64,000 bases of DNA from Kamptonema formosum PCC 6407 (GTDB lineage Bacteria; Cyanobacteriota; Cyanobacteriia; Cyanobacteriales; Microcoleaceae). The notes below the pieces were generated by a model. That model saw only the letters and a list, made by a program, of their open reading frames with translations. It ran no database searches and was not told where the DNA came from. The DNA lies in NCBI RefSeq assembly GCF_000332155.1, contig NZ_KB235904.1, positions 1,944,541 to 2,008,540 on the forward strand, in the 5' to 3' direction. Both the position numbers and the translations under genes were made by a program. Positions 7,495 to 17,555 of the stretch are shown one piece after another (position 1 is the stretch's first letter; every line of letters begins with the position of its first letter).

Positions 7495-9111
7495 TCATCT
7501 CCCAAATCGCTGCCGCAACCTATCAACAAACATATCAACTTCCGGCAACTTCATCTGAGTAACAAAAATGGCAAAAACTCCCAACCCTGCAAAACTAGCA
7601 ACGCTCAATTCTACTAACTGAATTAACAATCCCTCAGTACCTAAAAGTCTTTGACATCCTTGCAAAGTAGCCAAAGCCACTAAACCCGTTAGAGAACTCC
7701 CAGCAGTTAAGCCCATAAATGGCAAAATCCACTCCCGCCAAGGCAACCCATTTAGCTTAGAATTTAACAGCCATAAAAGCATGACCATCGAAATAATATT
7801 TACTCCCACTGTTGCCAAGACTAAGCCAGGGGTACCAAAATATTTTACTAAGAAATAATCCAATAACGCATTCAGCACAATATTCAAAATGCTGATCCGA
7901 AAAGGCGTTTCTCCATCTCCCAAAGCATAAAATACTCTAACAACTACATCGCGCCCCAAATAAACAAACATTCCAATGGCGTAAGCCATCAATACGGGGG
8001 CTACAAACTGCGAAGCTGACTGTTTGAAAGCAACGCGCTCGTAAACAACCCGCACAATTGGCAGCGCCAGCGTTACCATTAAGGCGCTTAACGGTAACAT
8101 CGTAATGCCAGTGAGAATTAATGCTTGGCGAATTCGCTGTTTTAACTCATGCCAATTATTCGGATCTGCCAGCCGGGAAAATATCGGCAAAAAAGGTACT
8201 AAAATTACATTAGAAATAATCCCCAAAGGAGTCATTACTAATAACCCTGCATAGCCCATTGCAGCAGCGGCTTGGGGAATATAAGAGGCAAAAAATAAGT
8301 CAGTATAGACATTAATTTGCAACATTCCTGACGATAAAGTTGCAGGAATCATCACTTTCATTACATCCTGCACTCCTGGCTGCTGAAATTCAAAGCGCAA
8401 ACGCAATGTTCCCAAACCAGATCGCCATTGGGCAAATACTTGGATTAACCACTGCATTGCTGCACCAGCTAGGGTTCCCCAAGCTAATACTAAGCCGCCA
8501 GCTAAGGCATATTTGGGCTGAGTAATTTTGTCTCCTACTTGCATAGCGAAAAAGGCGAGGCCGCCAATGACTGCAACGCTGGAAAATAAGGGACTAATTG
8601 ATGGCAACCAATACATATCAGCGGCGTTAAGAGTGCCGAAACCAATGCCAATTAATCCAGCAAGTAAGGCCATTGGTGCCATAATTCGGAATTGTTGGAT
8701 CGCGATCGCTCTTATTTCTAAACCTTCTGCTGTTCTCGTCAATCCCGGCGCGACTAAATCTATCAGGGGATCGGCAAAAATAATCAAACCAACGGTCACA
8801 AAAAGCAGGATGCCGCCGATTAAAGTGGCGATCGTTTCTACTAGGGGGGCCGCTTCTGACTTGCCACGCTTGGCTAAAGCGCTGACAATGGCGCTATGAA
8901 ATGGCCCGTTGATGCCGCCTAGTAAAATGAACAAAAAGCCGGGGATGACATAAGCGTAGTTGTAGGCATCGACAGCGGTACCTACGCCGAAAGCGGCCGC
9001 GATCGCCTGTTGGCGAACTAACCCAAAGACTTTGCTGATCAGAGTGGCGATCGCCACAATTCCAGCGATCCCCGCTAGAGAACGTTTTGGTTTTTGCAAT
9101 GATTCAGACAC
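7495..9111 (-). CDS. murJ: Lipid II flippase MurJ (MviN family)
   Basis: A 538-residue MATE-fold membrane protein with about 14 predicted helices. It shows the family N-terminus (IVAIATLISKVFGLVRQQ), an early motif PGFLFILLGGINGPFHSA, and RDVVVRVFYALGDGETPF in the middle. It flips lipid-linked peptidoglycan precursor across the inner membrane. Length is normal. The start is GTG at 9111, directly before SESLQKPKRS; no strong ribosome-binding site is visible. Confidence 0.95.
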   Translation of the reverse strand: MSESLQKPKRSLAGIAGIVAIATLISKVFGLVRQQAIAAAFGVGTAVDAYNYAYVIPGFLFILLGGINGPFHSAIVSALAKRGKSEAAPLVETIATLIGGILLFVTVGLIIFADPLIDLVAPGLTRTAEGLEIRAIAIQQFRIMAPMALLAGLIGIGFGTLNAADMYWLPSISPLFSSVAVIGGLAFFAMQVGDKITQPKYALAGGLVLAWGTLAGAAMQWLIQVFAQWRSGLGTLRLRFEFQQPGVQDVMKVMIPATLSSGMLQINVYTDLFFASYIPQAAAAMGYAGLLVMTPLGIISNVILVPFLPIFSRLADPNNWHELKQRIRQALILTGITMLPLSALMVTLALPIVRVVYERVAFKQSASQFVAPVLMAYAIGMFVYLGRDVVVRVFYALGDGETPFRISILNIVLNALLDYFLVKYFGTPGLVLATVGVNIISMVMLLWLLNSKLNGLPWREWILPFMGLTAGSSLTGLVALATLQGCQRLLGTEGLLIQLVELSVASFAGLGVFAIFVTQMKLPEVDMFVDRLRQRFGR

Positions 9112-9171
9112 GAAAAGTTACAAACACTGATAGAATAGTTCGCTTAGTCTCATCGCGAATCTGAAAAAGCA

Positions 9172-9462
9172 TAACATATAGCAACCGCCAAGGCGGTTAC
9201 GATGCTCAGGGCTAGGGGCTACGATGCTCAGGGAAGAAGAGGAAGAAGGGGAAAAGAGGGACTACGATGCTCTGATGCTCAGGAAAGAAGAGGAAGAAGG
9301 GAATGGAATTAAGGGTTTGAGGAAACTAAAATGTCCTAACCACCTTGGCGGTTGCTATATAGGAATCCTAAATCATTTGTGAATTTCTGACTCCCTCCCC
9401 TTGGTAAGGGGAGGGTTGGGGTGGGGTAAAAAATTTACGACTATTTAGGATTGCTATATAAG
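9172..9462. repeat. Nested palindromic repeats upstream of murJ
   Basis: GCAACCGCCAAGGCGGTTAC at 9181 pairs with an inverted copy at 9338-9355, enclosing purine-rich GAAGAAGGGG and GATGCTCAGG units. Overlapping this, a second palindrome runs from about 9355 to 9461 with arms TATATAGGAATCCTAAAT and ATTTAGGATTGCTATATA around a CTCCCCTTGGTAAGGGGAG hairpin. No gene is visible in this 390-bp gap. Confidence 0.8.
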
Positions 9463-9500
9463 CCTGCTTTCCTAATATTACAGTTAACTTTTAAAAGTTA

Positions 9501-10442
9501 CTAATCTATAGTATGCGCTATTTCCTGCTCCTTACTCTCCTCATCCTGCATCTGCAATAACTCAGGAACAGTAACAAACTTATAGCCCTGTTTCCTCAAT
9601 TCAGCAATAATATTCGGCAAAGCCTGCACAGTCTTAGAGCGATTTCCACCACCATCGTGCATGAGCACAATTCCCCCGGAACTGGCCTGACGCAACACAT
9701 TATCTTTAAGCGATTGCATCGAATTACGCCAATCCAAAGAATCAGCAGACCACATCACCACTGTATACTTTTTTTGCTGAGCATAAGCAGCCAATCCATT
9801 AGTGAGAATCCCGCCTGGAGGACGAAACATCGAAACATCCATACCAGTCACCTCCTCAATCAAAGATGATGTACGGTCAATCTCCTTAGCAGCAGCATCC
9901 TGACTGTATTTAACGTATTTATGATTCCAAGTATGATTGCCGATCGCATGACCGGCAACAGCTACTCTCTTCCCAAGTTCTGGAAAAGCCTTTAAATATC
10001 TCCCTACCCAGAAAAAAGTAGCTTTAATATCGTTTTTATTGAGAATATCTAAGATTTGAACTGTTGTTTCCGGCCAAGGGCCATCATCAAAAGTCAGTGC
10101 GATCGCCTTTTGCTTAGAACCCAGTTTCGCCTGAGTTACAGTAGTTCCTTGAAACTGAGACGGAATCAAAAAACTAAACTGCTTCTCCTCCAAAAGCGCG
10201 ATCGCTTTTTGGGCCTCATCAACTCGTTTCTCCACCGCTGCTGTTACTTTCAAAACCTCTGGACTCGTCGCCGACTTCTGGGGCTGCACTACAGCCCAGA
10301 GTGATACCAAATGATTAAGCCGTAAATTCAGCGGCAGCATTACCCCAAGCACAAAACTGCCAGCAGCAGCTACAAAAGCAGCAGTGAAAGTCTTTCGCTG
10401 CCGCAGCAAACGATTCAAGTCTGCCACGTTTTTCTCCTTCAC
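9501..10442 (-). CDS. NodB-type polysaccharide deacetylase
   Basis: A 313-residue protein with one N-terminal membrane anchor (AAFVAAAGSFVLGVMLPL) and a NodB domain from about residue 110. Visible motifs are TFDDGPWPETT (motif 1, catalytic and metal Asp), GNHTWNHKY (motif 2, metal His residues), FRPPGG (motif 3) and VMWSADSLDW (motif 4). It is predicted to be an anchored periplasmic metal-dependent deacetylase acting on peptidoglycan or exopolysaccharide. GTG at 10442 is used as the start; the length is normal. Confidence 0.92.
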   Translation of the reverse strand: MKEKNVADLNRLLRQRKTFTAAFVAAAGSFVLGVMLPLNLRLNHLVSLWAVVQPQKSATSPEVLKVTAAVEKRVDEAQKAIALLEEKQFSFLIPSQFQGTTVTQAKLGSKQKAIALTFDDGPWPETTVQILDILNKNDIKATFFWVGRYLKAFPELGKRVAVAGHAIGNHTWNHKYVKYSQDAAAKEIDRTSSLIEEVTGMDVSMFRPPGGILTNGLAAYAQQKKYTVVMWSADSLDWRNSMQSLKDNVLRQASSGGIVLMHDGGGNRSKTVQALPNIIAELRKQGYKFVTVPELLQMQDEESKEQEIAHTID

Positions 10443-10655
10443 ACCATTACGCAGTTAATTTTAGAGCTTAAATTGAACAGTAACAGATCGACAATCCTGG
10501 CTCGGATTGCCTTAAAGAAATTAAAAATTAAAAATACCAAATTAAAAACGATCGAGTTTACTTTTTAATTTTTATTTTTCAATTTTTAATTAATTAAGTT
10601 GTTCTACGATACTATTGCAAATAACCGCAAACTGGAAGAGCATCAGGATAAAAAG

Positions 10656-12227
10656 TTAACGTTTAGCTACATTTCTCTCTTTGTATAGGCTGACAATGCG
10701 ATCGGTAACTTGGGCAATGGTCAAACCGTCTGTTTGAATCTCAACAGCATCAACTGCTTTACGCAACGGTGCCACCTCGCGGGTACTGTCTTTTTCGTCG
10801 CGTTCTGCAATATCCAGTTCTAACTGTTCTAAACTGATATCGTTCTGACCGCGAGCTTGAAGTTCGATTAGCCGTCTGCGCGATCGCTCCTTAACTGATG
10901 CCGTCAAAAAAATCTTTACTTCCGCATCTGGGAACACATTAGTCCCAATGTCGCGACCTTCAGCCACAATACCACCTTTTCTCCCATAGTATTGCTGCTG
11001 TTCTACCATAAAACGCCGCACTATAGCCAAAGCCGCCACTGTCGAAACATGACTCGTCACTTCCAAAGTACGAATAGCCTGAGTCACATCTTCACCATTA
11101 ATATGAAGAGTAAAAGATGAAGGGTGAAAATTAAATTCAATCTTACAAGAACTGACTAACTCCGCGATCGCAGCTTCATCATCCATCCGCGTCCCAGTTT
11201 GCAACACCAGCCACGTCACGGCCCGATACATCGCCCCCGTGTCCAGATACCTCAAACCCAGAACTTGCGCCACCTGCTTCGTAACTGTAGATTTACCAGC
11301 CCCCGCCGGGCCATCAATTGCGACAATTGGCCGACGATTGAGCAGCATAATATTATCAATCAAGCGAGTAGAACCAATCCTAGCCGCGATCGCCAATAAC
11401 CCCGCTTCCTCCACAACCTCCAAAACCCTCAAACTATTAGGCTCAACCAGTTCCACATACTCCACCTCAACTACCGGTTCCCTCGCCAATTCCTCATTTA
11501 CAACCGCCTTCAACACCGCCGGTGTCAATTCCCCTTCCTCAAACACTGCCCGAGCTCGTTGCAAAGAACGATAAATTGTAGCTGCCTGCACCCTTTCTTG
11601 CGAACTTAAATATTGATTGCGAGAACTCCAAGCCAAACCAGATGCTTCTCGCGCGATCGCACCAGCTACAATCTTCACAGACAAATTCAAATCCGCCACC
11701 AACCTACGAATAATTGCTACCTGTTGAGCATCTTTAATCCCAAAATAAGCCGTATCGGGGTTAACTAAATTCAAAAGCTTAGTTACAATCGTCGCCACTC
11801 CCTGAAAATGTCCCGGCCTAGACTTACCACACAAAACCGAAGTCATAGCCCCAGGCGGAACAACAGTAGTCACTGGAAATTCAGCACTATTTCCACTTCC
11901 TACCCCCAACTCCTCAGCAGAGGGAACAAAAATTACATCAACACCAGCCTCTTGACAAATTAACCGATCTTGCTCCAGGGGCCGAGGATACCGTTGGAAA
12001 TCTTCCCTCGGCCCAAATTGGAGCGGATTGACAAAAATACTGACAACAACCACCCCATTTTCCAGCCTCGCCCGCCGGATCAAACTCAGGTGTCCCGCGT
12101 GCAGAGCTCCCATTGTCGGCACTAAAGCAACTAGCGAGGCCTGTGGCTGGCTTCGCCTGGGCTCCTCCTGCGACATATAGGAATTTAAGTAGCAGCGCAA
12201 AGCCGCCGTCGTAGTAAACACGCGCAC
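10656..12227 (-). CDS. panC/cmk: Bifunctional pantoate-beta-alanine ligase / cytidylate kinase
   Basis: A 523-residue fusion typical of cyanobacteria. Residues 1-285 are PanC (HIGH-type motif GALHAGHLSLIRRA; GKSRPGHFQGVATIVTKLLN; YFGIKDAQQVAIIRRLV), which joins pantoate and beta-alanine for coenzyme A. Residues 300-520 are (d)CMP kinase (P-loop DGPAGAGKSTV, LDTGAMYRAV, EGRDIGTNVFPDA, RRLIELQARG), which makes CDP and dCDP. The start is GTG 12227, which gives RVFTTTAAL, the usual N-terminus. No frameshift or motif loss is seen. Confidence 0.96.
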   Translation of the reverse strand: MRVFTTTAALRCYLNSYMSQEEPRRSQPQASLVALVPTMGALHAGHLSLIRRARLENGVVVVSIFVNPLQFGPREDFQRYPRPLEQDRLICQEAGVDVIFVPSAEELGVGSGNSAEFPVTTVVPPGAMTSVLCGKSRPGHFQGVATIVTKLLNLVNPDTAYFGIKDAQQVAIIRRLVADLNLSVKIVAGAIAREASGLAWSSRNQYLSSQERVQAATIYRSLQRARAVFEEGELTPAVLKAVVNEELAREPVVEVEYVELVEPNSLRVLEVVEEAGLLAIAARIGSTRLIDNIMLLNRRPIVAIDGPAGAGKSTVTKQVAQVLGLRYLDTGAMYRAVTWLVLQTGTRMDDEAAIAELVSSCKIEFNFHPSSFTLHINGEDVTQAIRTLEVTSHVSTVAALAIVRRFMVEQQQYYGRKGGIVAEGRDIGTNVFPDAEVKIFLTASVKERSRRRLIELQARGQNDISLEQLELDIAERDEKDSTREVAPLRKAVDAVEIQTDGLTIAQVTDRIVSLYKERNVAKR

Positions 12228-12244
12228 TCAGACACCCTCCAGAA

Positions 12245-12420
12245 TAGTTAACGGTTCACTGTTAATAGTTAACAGTTAACGGTTAACTGTTAACTGTTAG
12301 GCAACGGACGATCTAAAGGATTTAACGGATGTAACTGATTTTAACGGATTTGACCTTTTTATTAGTCAACTGTTAACCGTTAGCAGTTAACAGTTAACTG
12401 TTAACTGCTAACGGTTAACT
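12245..12420. repeat. GTTAACGG/GTTAACTG heptamer array
   Basis: Two blocks (12245-12300 and 12362-12420) of tandem GTTAACG/GTTAACT units flank a GATTT-ACGG segment. They run up to and into the 3' end of the rlpA-like gene: its last residues TVNR are encoded by the repeat. The same repeat occurs at 28927-28975, 34170-34200 and 47360-47400. Confidence 0.8.
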
Positions 12421-13481
12421 GTTCTGGCGTTTTGGGAATCTATCAACTCCAACTGCACGGGAGCAATACCAGAATTGACCATTCCCAACACTTGAGCGGC
12501 GGCGGCAGACAAATCAATTAATCGATCGCCAACATAGGGGCCCCGATCATTAATTCGCACGACTACGGAACGGCCGTTGTCTAGGTTTGTCACCAACACT
12601 CGCGTGCCAAAAGGTAAATCGCGATGGGCTGCTGTCAACTCATCTTGATTATAAGTCTCTCCACTGGCGCTAAGATTGCCATGAAAGCCTGGGCCATACC
12701 AAGAAGCCCATCCAGTGATCCGCACATGGACTGGGCCCAGAGAAATTACTCTGGGTTCTGGCTTGGGTTTACCGACAACTTCCTGAAGGGGGGGAGCATT
12801 GCCTAAGAGTCGGCGCAATCGATTGGTTGCTTGTAAGGCATCTACGCTAAAGTCGCTGGTAGTGTCGGGGAGAATTGTCTCCGCGTTGATTTCTACCAAA
12901 TTCTCCCCGTTGACTTGAATGATGTAGCGATCGCCTTTTTCCCACTTGACAGCAATAGCATTGGCATCGGCGCTGTCTCGGAAAAGTTGATTGAGTTTTG
13001 CGGCCATCGCTGTTGCTCGCCAAACTGGATCGGCTACTTCAGCGGATTTAGGCCCTTGCTCGCGGTTACTCTGAACTTCTGCATTCGCCCCTATTTTTAG
13101 GCGATCGCTGCTCGTGGCTGCCCTAGAGTTTGATACAGTTCCGTTTTTACCACCTTTGGTACTCGGTTCTAGAAAGGTGAGGACGGGAATATTGCGTAGA
13201 TATACTGTAGCGGCTAGACGGCCCGCCAATGAGTGGGTCTGAATCTTTGCGATCGCCTCAGAGTCAAGCTCAGCTTTGGCTTGGTACTGGTACTCTCCCA
13301 CTTTAACAACCTCCACCCGTTGAGGATTCAACTGAGGAGACGGCTTAGCGGTGTGGACTTGCTGTCCCACCGTATGAGCGATGTTAACTGTCTCTGGTTC
13401 TTGGGCCCGACTCGATGATGGTGTCACCAGAGCGGGAATTAGCAGGACAGGAAGGAGTCCGCCAACAAGTTTTTGCTTCAT
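12408..13481 (-). CDS. rlpA: RlpA-family septal ring lytic transglycosylase-like lipoprotein/secreted protein
   Basis: A 357-residue exported protein: an N-terminal signal (MKQKLVGGLLPVLLIPALVT) with no obvious lipobox Cys. A long cyanobacterial middle region follows, then a C-terminal double-psi beta-barrel of about 90 residues (GWASWYGPGFHGNLSASGE, TAAHRDLPFGTRVLVTNL, RINDRGPYVGDRLIDLS). RlpA proteins bind or cleave denuded septal glycan. The stop codon lies inside a heptamer repeat, so the last few residues are probably not conserved. Confidence 0.9.
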   Translation of the reverse strand: MKQKLVGGLLPVLLIPALVTPSSSRAQEPETVNIAHTVGQQVHTAKPSPQLNPQRVEVVKVGEYQYQAKAELDSEAIAKIQTHSLAGRLAATVYLRNIPVLTFLEPSTKGGKNGTVSNSRAATSSDRLKIGANAEVQSNREQGPKSAEVADPVWRATAMAAKLNQLFRDSADANAIAVKWEKGDRYIIQVNGENLVEINAETILPDTTSDFSVDALQATNRLRRLLGNAPPLQEVVGKPKPEPRVISLGPVHVRITGWASWYGPGFHGNLSASGETYNQDELTAAHRDLPFGTRVLVTNLDNGRSVVVRINDRGPYVGDRLIDLSAAAAQVLGMVNSGIAPVQLELIDSQNARTVNR

Positions 13482-14165
13482 ACGTCCATTTTTGTGAAGA
13501 GCAATTTTGGAGCGAGTAGCAGGAATCGAACAGGCACAAGGGATTTACCCTCTAATCCGCATTCATCCCCCAATTGAGTTATCTGCACTTTTAGGCAAGT
13601 TTCTCGCAGCCATCTGCAAAAGCCAAAATTTTTCAGCTAAACTCGCTTTTCAGTAACAACTCATACTCATTCCGTGTTCACTTCTTGTTAAGGAACTGCA
13701 ACAGACTACCACGAAGTTCTGGGATTGGGGATCAAAAGAATACTCAAATTTACAATAACTTCACAAAAACTTTATCGGGCTATTTTGGCACAAATGCTTT
13801 TATATCAAAGGCTTTAGCGATTTTCCCCTCTTAAAAAAATTCATCAAATCTTTAAATATTTTTTTCCTTATTTATGTAAACAGTCTCTGGAACTGGGGGA
13901 GCGGGGGAGATGGGGAGCTGGGGAAGCAATTTAATCAATTAAAAATTAAAAATGCAAAATTAAAAAAAATGCAAAATTAAAAATTGTGAGATTTAATTTT
14001 TAATTTTTAATTTTTAACTTTTAATTAATCGGAGGGGAGGATGTGGAGAATTTTGCTTTTCTTGTGCATTAGCATTCAGCTAATGTCTTCAACCTTACTC
14101 TCCTAGAGTAATAAATCCTTTTAGCAATAGACTAGGGACTAGAGACTTAACGACAAACGTGGACT
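13482..14165. other. 684-bp intergenic region between rlpA and purM
   Basis: It contains the divergent upstream regions of rlpA (minus) and purM (plus). From 13945 to 14030 it holds an AT-rich palindromic repeat made of AAAATTAAAAATT and TTTTTAATTTTTAATT blocks next to GGGGAGATGGGGAG units. I see no convincing gene or known riboswitch. Confidence 0.6.
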
Positions 14166-15191
14166 ATGGATTATCGAGAAGCAGGTGTAGATGTCGAGGC
14201 CGGTAGAGCCTTTGTGCAACGTATCAGGAATATGGTGCAGAGTACCCACCGACCTGAAGTTTTAGGCGGGTTTGGCGGGTTTAGTGGATATTTCAGCGTC
14301 CCTAGCGGTTTGAGCGAACCCATTTTAGTCTCCGGGACGGATGGTGTTGGTACAAAGTTAAAATTGGCACAAATTCTAGATTGTCACGACACAGTAGGAA
14401 TTGATTTAGTCGCCATGTGTGCTAATGACGTACTCACATCAGGGGCCGAACCGCTGTTTTTTTTAGATTATTTAGCTACTGGCAAATTGAACTCAGAACA
14501 ACTTGCTCAAGTAGTTGCTGGTGTTGCTGAAGGATGTAAGCAGGCCGGCTGTGCTTTGCTAGGAGGAGAAACCGCAGAAATGCCAGGTTTTTATCAACCG
14601 GGAGAGTATGACTTAGCGGGGTTTTGCGTTGGTATTGCAGAAAAGAGCAAATTGCTGGACGGTTCCCAGGTACGGCTAGGAGATATTGCCATTGGATTAT
14701 CTAGTAGTGGCGTTCACAGCAATGGCTTTAGTTTAGTTAGAAAAATTGTCAGCAGCGGTGGATTTGACTGGAGTTTAACACCTCAAGAATTAGGCGGGAA
14801 AAGTTTAGGGGAAGTGTTGTTAACTCCAACTAGAATTTATGTTAAACCCGTCCTAGCAGCACTCCGCACTGGTCTGCAAATTACGGGGATGGCTCATATT
14901 ACTGGGGGAGGTTTACCTGAAAATTTACCTCGATGTTTGGGGGCAAATCAATCTGTAAAAATTGATATTAATAGTTGGCAAACTCTTCCTATTTTTGAAT
15001 GGATTGCTAAGGCGGGTGAAGTTAATAAAATGGAGATGCTTAATACTTTTAATATGGGGATTGGATTTGTTTTATTAGTTTCGTTAGCAGATGCAGCACA
15101 GGCAATTAAATGGTTTGAATCTCAGGATATTTCTGTTGCTCAGATTGGGGAAGTGATTGAGGGAAATGGGGAATTAGTAATGGAAATTTAA
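14166..15191 (+). CDS. purM: Phosphoribosylformylglycinamidine cyclo-ligase
   Basis: A 341-residue AIR synthetase, step five of purine synthesis. It begins [13 protein letters not shown], the conserved start. The ATP and metal motifs are present: [47 protein letters not shown] and [16 protein letters not shown]. Length is normal. It stands alone and is followed by a strong terminator. Confidence 0.97.
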   Translation: MDYREAGVDVEAGRAFVQRIRNMVQSTHRPEVLGGFGGFSGYFSVPSGLSEPILVSGTDGVGTKLKLAQILDCHDTVGIDLVAMCANDVLTSGAEPLFFLDYLATGKLNSEQLAQVVAGVAEGCKQAGCALLGGETAEMPGFYQPGEYDLAGFCVGIAEKSKLLDGSQVRLGDIAIGLSSSGVHSNGFSLVRKIVSSGGFDWSLTPQELGGKSLGEVLLTPTRIYVKPVLAALRTGLQITGMAHITGGGLPENLPRCLGANQSVKIDINSWQTLPIFEWIAKAGEVNKMEMLNTFNMGIGFVLLVSLADAAQAIKWFESQDISVAQIGEVIEGNGELVMEI

Positions 15192-15212
15192 ACTCTGTTT
15201 GTAGCAGCATTT

Positions 15213-15264
15213 TGTAGCACTATTATCATCATATAATGATGATAATAGCGCTACAAATTTTTTA
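15213..15264 (+). terminator. Strong intrinsic terminator after purM
   Basis: A near-perfect hairpin of about 20 bp (arms TGTAGC-CTATTATCATCAT and complement, loop ATA region) is followed by AATTTTTTAC. It ends purM transcription, and the hairpin could also act for the converging histidine kinase gene. Confidence 0.85.
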
Positions 15265-15359
15265 CCAGAGCAATAGAAAAAATATTCTACAATTCTTCAT
15301 TGTTTCAGAGGAAGCTGAAGGCTATATCATTGATTTTATAAAGTGCTAGGCTAGATTTA

Positions 15360-16577
15360 TCAATTGACACTTAAAAGTTTATTTGTCTTAATTTCTAATG
15401 GTAACATTACAGTAAAAGTGGAACCGACACCTACTTGAGAGACTAACTTTATTTTGCCTTGTAAAAGCGTTACTAGCCGAGAAACTATTGCTAATCCAAG
15501 ACCGGTGCTGTCGGGAGGGAATTGGTAGCGATTAGGTTCTCCAACTTGGAAGAAGGGTTCAAAAATTTGCTCTTTATGTTCGGGAGCAATGCCTATTCCA
15601 GTATCTTTGACTGCGATTGACCAGCGTTCATCTGGCAATAATTCACAATTTAATTCGATGCTACCAACTTCGGTGTAGCGAATGGCATTGCTGATGAGAT
15701 TAGTGAGAATTTGCTGAAATCTATGGGGGTCAGTGATAATTTTATCAGGTACACTATCGTTTTTTAATATAAGTTTTAATCCCTTATCGTCAGCTAATGG
15801 CTGCATGGTTTCTATGACGGTATTAATTGTAGAGATGACATTGATTGGTATCAGCCGCAATTTGATTTGTCCGGCTTCGGCGCGGGACAGTTCTAAGGCA
15901 TCATTTACTAAGCGGAGTAACTGTCTGCCATTCCGCAACACTCGTTCAATATGTTCAATCTGAGGGCGGGTGTCTCTCACCTCTGTTTCCCGTTTTTCTT
16001 TACGTAAAAATAGCTCGGAATAACCGATAATTGAGTTAAGAGGTGTTTTGAGTTCGTGAGCTAAGTGAGCGAGGGTTTCTTGATTAGCGTTTGCTAAGCG
16101 ATTAAGTTCTTGATTTGTCAATGTTAATTGACTTTGAATCTGCTGCAATTCTCGCAGTCGCTCGTCAACATAACTTTTAAAACATTGCGCGATCGCTTCG
16201 TCCAATACAGCATCAATTAGACGCATTGTTCGCATTACTTCGGGTACAGAGGTGGTTAGCAACTCTGGTTCTAAATGAGTAAATATCACTTGTCGTAATA
16301 AACGGTATTCCTGGGCTACTTCTGAGGGATCGTATCCTTGTTCGGCCCGCAATAATCCGTGTTCTAAACTTGCACTTACTATCAGTCCAATTTCACTTTC
16401 TTGAGTTTTGGACAGTACGGTTGCCATTGCAACTAATACGTGAGGAATATGATCTTTTACTGCTGAATGCGGTAAAGTATCGGCACTTTCGATGTGTCTG
16501 TCTTGCCGAACGGCTTCAACCCAATTGGTGAGTATGGCTTCAGTTTTATCAGCTAACAGTTTGCTACAGTCCAGCAT
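15360..16577 (-). CDS. Sensor histidine kinase with RsbRD-like N-terminal domain
   Basis: A 405-residue soluble kinase without membrane segments. Residues 1-135 form a helical RsbRD/globin-like sensor region; a coiled linker covers about 140-165. HisKA has the phospho-acceptor His in LAHELKTPLNSIIGYSEL (about residue 172). HATPase_c shows the N box (LTNLISNAIRY), G1 (DTGIGIAPEH), F (IFEPFFQ) and G2 (GLGLAIVSRL). No response regulator is adjacent, so the partner is elsewhere. The signal is unknown. Confidence 0.9.
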   Translation of the reverse strand: MLDCSKLLADKTEAILTNWVEAVRQDRHIESADTLPHSAVKDHIPHVLVAMATVLSKTQESEIGLIVSASLEHGLLRAEQGYDPSEVAQEYRLLRQVIFTHLEPELLTTSVPEVMRTMRLIDAVLDEAIAQCFKSYVDERLRELQQIQSQLTLTNQELNRLANANQETLAHLAHELKTPLNSIIGYSELFLRKEKRETEVRDTRPQIEHIERVLRNGRQLLRLVNDALELSRAEAGQIKLRLIPINVISTINTVIETMQPLADDKGLKLILKNDSVPDKIITDPHRFQQILTNLISNAIRYTEVGSIELNCELLPDERWSIAVKDTGIGIAPEHKEQIFEPFFQVGEPNRYQFPPDSTGLGLAIVSRLVTLLQGKIKLVSQVGVGSTFTVMLPLEIKTNKLLSVN

Positions 16578-16810
16578 GGTTAGGGTGGGGGGAGGATTAG
16601 GGTAGGTATTCCCTTTGGATTATTGTAGTTGACCTGCTGCAAACTGGCAGAGCAAAACTTGAAGGCTCCACTAGCAAAAGACACAGAATTTACAATCAGT
16701 AGATTGCCTATCCTACAAAGAGGCGCTGGCTACCGCTACCAAAACTTACTTCCTAAGACCTATTGACGTAAAAGTGTTTTAATTTTACATTTTGACTTTT
16801 TAATTACGAT

Positions 16811-16878
16811 CGGAGAAGGACATTTCTCAGTCCTAGCCCGTCAGCTAACTTCGTAGGCATTGAGAAGAGAAGGACTAA
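16811..16878 (+). promoter_or_regulatory. 5'-truncated c-di-AMP (ydaO/yuaA) riboswitch remnant
   Basis: GTCCTAGCCCGTCAGCTAAC and TTCGTAGGCATTGAGAAGAG match the 3' half of the intact riboswitch at 17556-17695. The 5' half with GGAGGAACC and GGGGCTAATC is absent and replaced by AT-rich DNA, so it should not bind ligand. It directly precedes the broken transporter gene. Confidence 0.75.
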
Positions 16879-17411
16879 CGGAAGAAGCGAGTGCGATCGC
16901 CCAAATAGTCAAGCCAGAAACCTTGGAAAAACCCGATATTACCGTCGGCTATGTACCAGTAAACGATTGTGCGCCATTTGCGATCGCCTGGAAAAAAGGC
17001 TTCTTCCGCAAATACGGTTTAAACGTCAAACTCAATCGGGAAGCTAGCTGGGCAACATCCCGCGACGGCCTCATATTTGGGCGACTTGATGCGTCCCCCG
17101 TCGTATCAGGAGCCGTTACAAACGCCAGAGAAAAGAGTCTGGGCAGTCGTACTTAGTTCTTCAATTTACGAATACTTTGTTCGCTACCTATCTGCTGCCG
17201 CTGGAGTCGATCCGCTCAAAGAATTTCGGATCTCCGCTCAAAGAATTTCGGATCATTATTATTCCCCCGCCGCAGATGGTGACTAACGTGCGAATTGGCG
17301 CAATTTTCGCACCCACGCAATCGCCAAGAATTGCGGGAATCTAAGGAATATTACGAACTCCGCAATCATGCTTTAAATTTTCTCGATCGCTACTTTACAC
17401 AAAACGAGTAA
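16860..17411 (+). pseudogene. Collapsed nitrate-type ABC transporter operon (SBP + ATPase tail)
   Basis: The first part reads as an NrtA/CmpA-like substrate-binding protein (ITVGYVPVNDCAPFAIAWKK, GFFRKYGLNVKL, EASWATSRDGLIFGRLDA), then a deletion and a frame change to VWAVVLSSSIYEYFVRYLSA and AAGVDPLKEFRI. A 22-bp exact tandem duplication (17209-17252 area, unit TCCGCTCAAAGAATTTCGG-ATC) shifts the frame; removing one copy restores IIIIPPPQMVTNVRIGAIF. The sequence then jumps to FSHPRNRQELRESKEYYEL and RNHALNFLDRYF, which looks like the C-terminus of an NrtC/NrtD-type ATPase. The permease and most of both other genes are gone. Confidence 0.75.
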
Positions 17412-17424
17412 ATTAAGGTATAAT
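17394..17424 (+). promoter_or_regulatory. Candidate promoter for the riboswitch transcript
   Basis: TTTACA at 17394 and TATAAT at 17419 are spaced 19 bases apart, inside the end of the dead transporter region. Transcription from here would give a leader of about 130 bases before the riboswitch. The spacing is longer than optimal. Confidence 0.4.
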
Positions 17425-17555
17425 TATATAGTCTTGCATCGTTTCGCTCGGAAGCTGGGTTTTTTCCGCAGGCTCGAATCCAACTTACTGCCCGAATCCA
17501 AAACCAGTTCCTAGATCGTCGCTAACTGTAATTATTTAGTGGGTAGCCTAATCGC

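Noticed and set aside
13500..13560. On the minus strand, CCTGTTCGATTCCTGC resembles a tRNA T-arm upstream of rlpA
   Set aside because: The stem bases do not pair and no acceptor or anticodon arm can be drawn around it.
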